Below are positions 6,297 to 11,063 of a stretch of 11,063 bases of DNA, piece after piece. The position numbers were made by a program, and so were the translations under genes. Source of the stretch: Chloroflexota bacterium (GTDB lineage Bacteria > Chloroflexota > Anaerolineae > JAADDB01); contig JAADDB010000274.1 of NCBI GenBank assembly GCA_013154135.1, positions 1 to 11,063 on the forward strand, read 5' to 3'. The notes beneath the pieces are model-generated. The model saw only the letters and a list, made by a program, of their open reading frames with translations. It did not search any database and was not told the origin of the DNA. The number at the start of each line of letters is the position of its first letter. Positions within the stretch are counted from its first letter, which is position 1.

Positions 6297-6406
6297 AAAA
6301 TTCGGTAGTACCCGGGCGGCGGATGGGTCCGCGCTTCCGCGTGGCGCCCATGTTCTCGCCCCGTGTCCGAAGGGGTTTTTGGTGGTTGGCAGGTCCAACC
6401 ACCAAA
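6297..6406 (+). repeat. Dispersed repeat, copy B, with 12-bp terminal hairpin
   Basis: The most complete copy: AATTCGG (6299-6305), GGCGGATGGGTCC (6318-6330), the 14-mer GTTCTCGCCCCGTG (6352-6365), then a perfect 12-bp stem TTTGGTGGTTGG (6378-6389) with CCAACCACCAAA (6395-6406) around a 5-base loop. It fills almost the whole gap between the Nudix gene and the Amt-like gene and ends 18 bases before that gene's ribosome binding site, so it would be transcribed as part of its leader if the transcript comes from upstream. Confidence 0.72.
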
Positions 6407-6440
6407 TTGCTCAATCAGCAGGAAAGGAGAAGAAGGGCTG

Positions 6441-7901
6441 ATGCGTTTTTCCCGCTCGTTGTTCTGGCTCGTGCTGGCAGTGGGGGGATGGGTGTTGTGG
6501 ACCCGGCCCGTGTGGGCTTCCCCCAGCGTTCAGGAAACACCTCCTCAAGCGTTGCTCTGGTCCTACCTGGGAGGAGGATTGGCCTTGTTCATTCCTTTGG
6601 CCGTGATCCTGTGGGTGGCTTCGGGGCTGACGGACAAGGAACGCGCGCGCGCGGCCCTTCTCATCCCCTTAGCAGTGGGCTTGACCGTGGCCGCGTACGC
6701 GGCCGTGGGCTTTGCCTTTGAGTTCGGCGGGGTTGGATTGTTGGATGCCCGGCACGGGTTCTCCCAGCTGGTGTGGGAATGGTCCGCGCTGCCCGAGCAG
6801 TGGGGGCCCTATTGGGGCATGGCCGGTTTCGCGGGGTGGTTCCTCCGGGGAGGCGCCGGTTCTCCCGAGGCTGTGGCCCTCTTCGTGGGACATGTACCCT
6901 GGGTGCTGACCGCAGTGTTCATCCCCCTCCTGGTGTTGCGAAATCGAGCACCTTCCCCTGTGCCCCTGGTGGTCGCGCTGGTGGCCGCGGGGATCGTGGT
7001 ACCCGTCGCGGGGAATTGGGTCCACGGCGGGGGCTGGCTGGCCCGGCTGGGAGCGACGTTGGGCTGGGGCCATGGGTATGTGGATGTGGGAGGCAGTGGC
7101 CTGGTGGGCCTGGTCGGCGGGGGGATGGGCCTGGCCCTGTTGCTGGCCTTTCGCTTGCGTCCCCTGCCCGAGGATGCCGGCGAACCGCCTCGGGTGACCG
7201 ACGCGCTCCTCGCGGCGATGGCCATGCTCTTCCTCGCGATCGGCACGGTGGGTTGGGCTTTGAACAACCCACTGTACGATGTGGCCCAGGTGCCCCTCCA
7301 CCGGGTGCTGGTGAACGGACTCCTGGGGGTGGCCGGGGGTGCGTTTCTGCCCGCGCTGTACATCTGGTTCGTGCGCGGGGAACATCATCCCCACTTCCCC
7401 CTGGCCGGAGCGTTCGCGGGGTGGGTGAGTTCGCTGGCCGGATTGCCCTTCCTCCCCCCTTGGGCCACGTTGGGCGTGGCCCTGACCGTCGGTTTTCTCA
7501 CCCCATTGCTCCTCTACGTGGTGCGGGAAAAGCTTCGGCTGGATGACCCGGCCGGCGTGGTGACGGCTGCCCTCGTGGGAGGATGGGCCGGGCCGCTGGC
7601 CGTGGGCCTCTTCGCGGACGGAATGTACGGCCTGGGCTGGAACGCGATCGGGCGGGGGGTGTACCAGGGCGTGAAGGGCCAGGGGGTGAGTGGTCTGTGG
7701 GTGCCCACGGGCTACGCGGCCGATTGGCCGGGCCAGATGTACGCCCAGTTGACCGGCGCTGCGGCACACTTCTTCTGGGCGTTCTTGCTCACCACCCTCC
7801 TGGGTGTGGGTATCAGCATGCTCGTTTGGGGCATTCGACGGCTGACCCAGGCGCGCGTGCTGGTTCAGCCGTCCTCCGGGGAAGCCTCTTCCGGCGGGTA
7901 A
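6441..7901 (+). CDS. Amt-fold (ammonium transporter-like) membrane protein lacking the twin histidines
   Basis: A 486-residue protein with a signal-peptide-like N-terminus (1-27, cleavable after VWA) and about 11 hydrophobic segments in Amt/Rh order. Family landmarks are FEFGGVGLL (93-101), WGPYWGMAGF (121-130), PVAGNWVHGGGWLARLG (188-204), DVGGSGLVGLVGGG (215-228) and LDDPAGVVTAALVGG (367-381). In true Amt channels the last two read like DFAGSTVVH and DDVxxxFGVHG; here the two pore histidines are replaced by Gly223 and Ala377. The FN..S segment lining the outer site is also altered (WALNNPLYD). Passive ammonium conduction by the usual mechanism is therefore doubtful; a sensor, scaffold or altered-substrate role is possible. 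The ATG at 6441 follows AAAGGAG (6424-6430); an in-frame GTG at 6363 falls inside a repeat. No GlnK gene is adjacent. Confidence 0.82.
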   Translation: MRFSRSLFWLVLAVGGWVLWTRPVWASPSVQETPPQALLWSYLGGGLALFIPLAVILWVASGLTDKERARAALLIPLAVGLTVAAYAAVGFAFEFGGVGLLDARHGFSQLVWEWSALPEQWGPYWGMAGFAGWFLRGGAGSPEAVALFVGHVPWVLTAVFIPLLVLRNRAPSPVPLVVALVAAGIVVPVAGNWVHGGGWLARLGATLGWGHGYVDVGGSGLVGLVGGGMGLALLLAFRLRPLPEDAGEPPRVTDALLAAMAMLFLAIGTVGWALNNPLYDVAQVPLHRVLVNGLLGVAGGAFLPALYIWFVRGEHHPHFPLAGAFAGWVSSLAGLPFLPPWATLGVALTVGFLTPLLLYVVREKLRLDDPAGVVTAALVGGWAGPLAVGLFADGMYGLGWNAIGRGVYQGVKGQGVSGLWVPTGYAADWPGQMYAQLTGAAAHFFWAFLLTTLLGVGISMLVWGIRRLTQARVLVQPSSGEASSGG

Positions 7902-10363
7902 ACCACGCGTGAACGTCCCCCGCCGGGATCTGGCCCGACGATGCCCGCTTCCTCCAGCTGGTCAATGAGACGCCCCGCGCGGGAGTAGCCAATGCGCAGT
8001 CTCCGCTGGAGCAGGGAGATGGACGCTCGGTTTGCCTCCCGCACAACCCGCACAGCCTCGTCGAAGAGGGGGTCGCGATCCGGGTTCTGCTTTTTCAGAT
8101 CGCCCAACAGTTCATCCCACAGGGGCGCCTGTTCCCATTCCTCTTCCTTCTCCTCCTCCCCCACGGTAGAGGAGATCACTTCCGCGTCGATGACATCCTC
8201 TTCCTCGCCGGCCGCTTGTTCCAACGCCCGACGTTGCCGTTTCCAGAAGTCCACCAGCCGCTGGATTTCCCGGTCGGAGACGTAGACCCCCTGCAGGCGG
8301 GCCAGTTTGCTGGAATCGGGCGGGAGGAAGAGCATGTCCCCTTGCCCCAGGAGTTGTTCCGCACCCGGGCTGTCCAGGATCACGCGTGAGTCCACTTGGG
8401 AGGTGACCGCGAACGCGATGCGAGCGGGGAAGTTGGCCTTGATAAGCCCGGTCACCACGTCCACGCTGGGGCGCTGGGTGGCTAGGACCAGGTGGATGCC
8501 CGTGGCCCGCGCCATTTGGGCCAGGCGCACGACCGCGTGTTCCACCTCATCCGGCGCGGAGAGCATGAGGTCGGCCAGCTCGTCCACGACGATGATGATG
8601 TAGGAGAGCCGGTCCCCGTTTTGGGCTTCCATCTTCTTGTTGTACCGCACGATGTCTCGCACTTTTTCCCGGGCAAAGAGTTCGTACCGCCGTTCCATCT
8701 CCCGCACGGCCCACTGGAGGACGCTGACCACGGTTTCCACGTCGGTGATGACGTTGCCGATGAGGTGGGGAACCCCTTCGTACGCGGTGAGTTCCACCCG
8801 TTTGGGGTCCACCAGGATGAAGCGCACTTCGTCAGGGGTGTGGGTGGCCATGAGGGAGGCGATGATCGCGTTGATGCAGACGGATTTGCCGGACCCGGTG
8901 GCTCCTGCAATGAGGAGGTGGGGCATGCGGGCCAGGTCCGCTACCACGGGCCGGCCGGCCACGTCCCGGCCCAGAGCAATCTTCAAGCGCCCCTTGAAGG
9001 TGCGCCAGACGTCCGATTCCAGCACGCTGCGCAAGGTGACGATGGCTGTCCGTTTGTTGGGCACTTCGATGCCCACCACCGGCTTGCCCGGCACAGGCGC
9101 TTCAATGCGGATGGGGGCCGCGGCTAGGGCGAGGGCGAGGTCGTTTTGCAGGGAGAGGATCCGGGAGACTTTGACTTTTTCCCGGCGAATGGTTCCTGTT
9201 TTCCGGTCCACCCGCTCAATGTAGCCGGGTTGAATGCCGAATTGGGTGACGGTGGGACCCCGGTTGACTTCCACAACCCGCACAGGCACGCCAAACGCGG
9301 CCAAGGTTTCTTCGATAATGCGACTCCTCTGTCGGATTTCTTCTTCGCTGATGTCCCCTTCATCCACGTCCTCGAAGATCTCGCGGATGTCAGGAAGTTG
9401 CCAGCCTTTGTCGCCCACGTCCGCGCTGAGGGAAGGTGGGGGCGGCGGGGCAGCCGGTGAGAGGGTCGTGGCTTCGGACGGGGTGGGTCTGGCCGGTGCG
9501 GTGTTGATGACCGGCTCGGGAGAGATCTCGTCCACAGGGGTATAGGCGCTTACGGGTGGAGGCGGAGGCGGAGTTTCCGGTTCCTGCCCCACAATGCGCG
9601 TGGGCAGGGGTTCCTCCTCTTTCCTCTCCGGTCGGATCCGTTGCCACAGGCGTTTCCACCAGGGTTCGGAGGGTTCGACCATCTCGATGGTGGGGATGCT
9701 TTCCCATTCTTCTCCGGCCGTGGGGACGCGGGTGCTCTTTCCGAGAAGGCGTCGCACGCCCATGACAACTTCGGCCGGGGTGATGTCCAGGGCCAGGACC
9801 GCCCCCAGGAAGAGGAAGACGCCCAGGATGGGGATGACGAACCAAGGGCCCAGGTTGCGCACCAGGAGGTCGGTCACAGTCCAGCCGAGGTGGCCTCCCC
9901 CTCTTCCTTGTTGGGCCAGCGCCTCCCCGTCAGGGGGAAAGGCGAGGAAGTGGAGGAAGCCCGCTGTTGTCAGGAGGATAAGTCCCAGGCCTGTGAGGCG
10001 TACCCATAGGGGATAGGTGAAGGGCGAGGCTTCTTCTTCCTCGCTGTGGTAGCGGATCAGCCACCAGGCGGCCGCGGCCGCGGCAAAGGGAACAAGGTAG
10101 ATGGCATTGCCTACCACCTGGCGAAGGTGCGTCCGCCACCAGACGAGGAGGGTGCCTTGGTCCGGCGCGACCAGGGTGCCCAATGTGAGGGCTGCAAACA
10201 AGAAGAGGAGGACAGCCCACAGCACCGGGTGCAGGAGCCAGGACATGTCAGGCCATTGTATTTGGCGCTTCTGTGCTCGCTTGCTACTGCGACGCTTCTT
10301 CCTCTTTGTTCCTTTGGCTTTGGTCGCCTTGCCCTTTTTCTTTTGGTTCTTCCGAGATGCCAT
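7865..10363 (-). CDS. ftsK: DNA translocase FtsK/SpoIIIE
   Basis: An 832-residue septal DNA pump that uses ATP to move chromosomal DNA during division and supports dimer resolution. The N-terminus is strongly basic (1-35), followed by four membrane helices (about 43-65, 86-104, 121-141, 172-192), then a Pro/Glu-rich linker (210-330) with poly-proline runs. The alpha/beta motor spans about 335-710: Walker A GATGSGKS (487-494), Walker B with Asp594-Glu595, and ATQRPS (628-633). The gamma winged helix (765-823; SLLQRRLRIGYSRAGRLIDQLEEAGIVGP) recognises polar DNA motifs. An acidic spacer (718-745) separates motor and gamma. Length and domains are complete. The ATG at 10363 has AAGGTGG 10 bases upstream. 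Its last 37 bp overlap the end of the convergent Amt-like gene. Confidence 0.96.
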   Translation of the reverse strand: MASRKNQKKKGKATKAKGTKRKKRRSSKRAQKRQIQWPDMSWLLHPVLWAVLLFLFAALTLGTLVAPDQGTLLVWWRTHLRQVVGNAIYLVPFAAAAAAWWLIRYHSEEEEASPFTYPLWVRLTGLGLILLTTAGFLHFLAFPPDGEALAQQGRGGGHLGWTVTDLLVRNLGPWFVIPILGVFLFLGAVLALDITPAEVVMGVRRLLGKSTRVPTAGEEWESIPTIEMVEPSEPWWKRLWQRIRPERKEEEPLPTRIVGQEPETPPPPPPVSAYTPVDEISPEPVINTAPARPTPSEATTLSPAAPPPPPSLSADVGDKGWQLPDIREIFEDVDEGDISEEEIRQRSRIIEETLAAFGVPVRVVEVNRGPTVTQFGIQPGYIERVDRKTGTIRREKVKVSRILSLQNDLALALAAAPIRIEAPVPGKPVVGIEVPNKRTAIVTLRSVLESDVWRTFKGRLKIALGRDVAGRPVVADLARMPHLLIAGATGSGKSVCINAIIASLMATHTPDEVRFILVDPKRVELTAYEGVPHLIGNVITDVETVVSVLQWAVREMERRYELFAREKVRDIVRYNKKMEAQNGDRLSYIIIVVDELADLMLSAPDEVEHAVVRLAQMARATGIHLVLATQRPSVDVVTGLIKANFPARIAFAVTSQVDSRVILDSPGAEQLLGQGDMLFLPPDSSKLARLQGVYVSDREIQRLVDFWKRQRRALEQAAGEEEDVIDAEVISSTVGEEEKEEEWEQAPLWDELLGDLKKQNPDRDPLFDEAVRVVREANRASISLLQRRLRIGYSRAGRLIDQLEEAGIVGPDPGGGRSRVVYPPEEASPEDG

Positions 10364-10417
10364 TCCCTTTGTACCACCTTCGTTGTAGAGTCCAGCAGGT
10401 CAGGATCATACCGGTGG

Positions 10418-10423
10418 ATTATA
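10418..10423 (-). promoter_or_regulatory. -10 element of the ftsK promoter
   Basis: A perfect TATAAT on the minus strand, 54 bp upstream of the ftsK ATG, predicts a start near 10411 and a leader of about 48 bases. The -35 is weak: a T-rich run TTTTTTCGAT ends 17 bases upstream. Position and perfect hexamer make it the best promoter candidate for ftsK. Confidence 0.5.
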
Positions 10424-10478
10424 CCTCATCTCCAGGTCCTATCGAAAAAACGCCCACCCCTCGTCCGTCCTGCCTCTT

Positions 10479-10565
10479 CGATGTGTGGTCATGCCCGTTG
10501 AACGAGTAATGAGTAACGATTGACGATTAAAGCGGGTGCACGGATTGTCCCCATGTCAAGCCTAC
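10479..10565 (+). repeat. 87-bp exact direct repeat, copy 1
   Basis: Identical over 87 bases to 10977-11063 (offset 498). It begins CGATGTGTGGTCATGCCC, includes heptanucleotide array 3 and ends ATGTCAAGCCTAC. The left boundary is real (T at 10478, G at 10976). The right boundary is set by the window end, so the repeat may be longer. No coding potential is seen. Confidence 0.93.
10496..10530 (+). repeat. Heptanucleotide array 3
   Basis: Five units on the plus strand: CGTTGAA, CGAGTAA, TGAGTAA, CGATTGA and CGATTAA. The last two are the exact reverse complement of TCAATCG and TTAATCG at 3918-3931, so the same motif occurs in the opposite orientation about 6.5 kb away. It lies inside copy 1 of the 87-bp repeat. 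Confidence 0.72.
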
Positions 10566-10717
10566 CCCTGCGTCCCCCCTCGCCCAATGTTGGGAGAGGA
10601 GTCCTTGCGACAACGTCCTTCACCCGCCGATCCGCGAGGGGGTGAGGGCCTAGCGGCCGGCACCTGTTCAGCAGGAGGATTCATCCGGCTGCCCTCTGGG
10701 GCGCACGGCCGTGCGGC

Positions 10718-10838
10718 CCTACTCTCGGCGGCGGACGGGTCCGAGCCTTGGTGGGGTGCCGGCGTTCTCGCCCCGTGCATAGAAAGAGTTTTCGGTGGGT
10801 GCTGGCCGGGCGAAGCCCGCCGGCCACCCACCAAAAAC
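10718..10838 (+). repeat. Dispersed repeat, copy C, with interrupted terminal hairpin
   Basis: Shares GGCGGACGGGTCC (10730-10742), the 14-mer GTTCTCGCCCCGTG (10764-10777) and GTGCATAGAAAGAGTTTT with copy A, differing there by one base. The end is a three-step hairpin: GGTGGG (10794-10799) with CCCACC (10827-10832), TGGCC (10803-10807) with GGCCA (10822-10826), and GGGC (10808-10811) with GCCC (10815-10818), with 3-base bulges on both sides and a GAA loop. A 14-bp palindrome (10702-10715) lies just upstream. Confidence 0.72.
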
Positions 10839-10931
10839 AGTGCGCCAAGAGAAAAGTCAACTCAAAGCTCACGGGATAGAATGCGCCCCTGGCCCCTTGG
10901 GCGCGGACGGGCCCACGCCCTGTGCCTGGCC

Positions 10932-10966
10932 ACGGTAGGGGCGGGTCTCAGATCCGTCCCTACCGT
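10932..10966. repeat. 15-bp inverted repeat
   Basis: ACGGTAGGG (10932-10940) pairs perfectly with CCCTACCGT (10958-10966), and six further pairs (two G-T) extend inward to a 5-base CTCAG loop. No T tract follows and no gene is adjacent, so a terminator is unlikely. It looks like a short repetitive palindrome of a kind common in Chloroflexota and cyanobacteria (from general recollection). Confidence 0.6.
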
Positions 10967-10976
10967 TCGTGAACGG

Positions 10977-11063
10977 CGATGTGTGGTCATGCCCGTTGAA
11001 CGAGTAATGAGTAACGATTGACGATTAAAGCGGGTGCACGGATTGTCCCCATGTCAAGCCTAC
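10977..11063 (+). repeat. 87-bp exact direct repeat, copy 2 (reaches window end)
   Basis: Identical to 10479-10565 up to the last base of the window. Copies 1 and 2 are separated by 411 bp holding dispersed repeat copy C and the 15-bp inverted repeat. It contains heptanucleotide array 4 (10994-11028). If more copies follow beyond the window, the true unit would be about 498 bp. Confidence 0.93.
10994..11028 (+). repeat. Heptanucleotide array 4
   Basis: The same five 7-base units as at 10496-10530, carried within copy 2 of the 87-bp repeat; duplicated with it and not an independent occurrence. Confidence 0.72.

Larger units (their letters stand above)
10364..11063. other. 700-bp non-coding, repeat-rich intergenic region
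   Basis: No credible gene is seen in this stretch; open frames here have no plausible ribosome site, show no recognisable domain and run through inverted repeats. It holds the ftsK promoter, two copies of an 87-bp direct repeat, two heptanucleotide arrays, dispersed repeat copy C, a 14-bp palindrome CGCACGGCCGTGCG (10702-10715), a 15-bp hairpin (10932-10966) and a degenerate copy of the repeat core at 10902-10916 (GCGCGGACGGGCCCA). It looks like a nesting site for short repeats. Confidence 0.7.

Noticed and set aside
6363..6440. GTG start adding 26 residues to the Amt-like protein
   Set aside because: The extension is translated repeat sequence, and the ATG at 6441 has a good ribosome site directly before a signal-peptide-like sequence.
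10536..11021. 161-codon open frame in the terminal intergenic region
   Set aside because: It crosses inverted repeats and part of both 87-bp repeats, and shows no domain or ribosome site.
10479..11063. Insertion sequence bounded by the 87-bp repeats
   Set aside because: The 411 bp between them encode no transposase, and terminal inverted repeats of an IS are not seen; a non-autonomous element remains possible.

Overview
This is a GC-rich bacterial chromosomal window with six full-length larger genes, one short gene and an unusual density of structured non-coding repeats. Gene content (an FHA protein with an OmpR-type DNA-binding domain beside a Ser/Thr kinase, an MgtE transporter, an FtsK with a basic N-terminus) and the abundant hairpin and heptanucleotide repeats suggest a Chloroflexota bacterium, perhaps a thermophilic Anaerolineae relative. 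That placement is inference, since no rRNA or other marker is present.

Layout. Positions 1-217 hold a truncated dispersed repeat and a good sigma-A-type promoter. A CPA1-type cation/proton antiporter (218-1882) follows, then a 53-residue very basic protein (1954-2115) resembling the DUF6800 family. A 344-base structured leader (2116-2459) precedes the Mg2+ channel gene mgtE (2460-3818); a perfect 12-bp inverted repeat there encloses the ribosome binding site and start codon. Positions 3819-4024 carry a strong hairpin, with a fragment of the dispersed repeat in its descending arm, and two heptanucleotide arrays.

A membrane-anchored Ser/Thr kinase (5077-4025, minus) and an FHA/winged-helix regulator (5105-5782, plus) diverge with only 27 bp between start codons. 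A Nudix hydrolase gene (5784-6287) is coupled to the regulator. Kinase, phosphothreonine-reading transcription factor and Nudix enzyme look like a compact signalling locus. The predicted promoters lie inside each other's coding sequence.

A second copy of the dispersed repeat (6297-6406) forms the leader of an Amt-fold membrane protein (6441-7901), which by eye lacks both conserved pore histidines. It converges on and overlaps the 3' end of the DNA translocase ftsK (10363-7865, minus) by 37 bp. The last 700 bases are non-coding: a probable ftsK promoter, a third copy of the dispersed repeat, long inverted repeats, and an exact 87-bp direct repeat spaced 498 bp apart whose second copy runs off the window.

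Together the genes cover ion homeostasis (H+/Na+ and Mg2+), phospho-signalling, a possible Amt-derived sensor or altered transporter, and chromosome segregation. The strongest leads for something undescribed are the Amt-like protein without twin histidines, the mgtE leader, the kinase/FHA locus with crossed promoters, and the repeat families.
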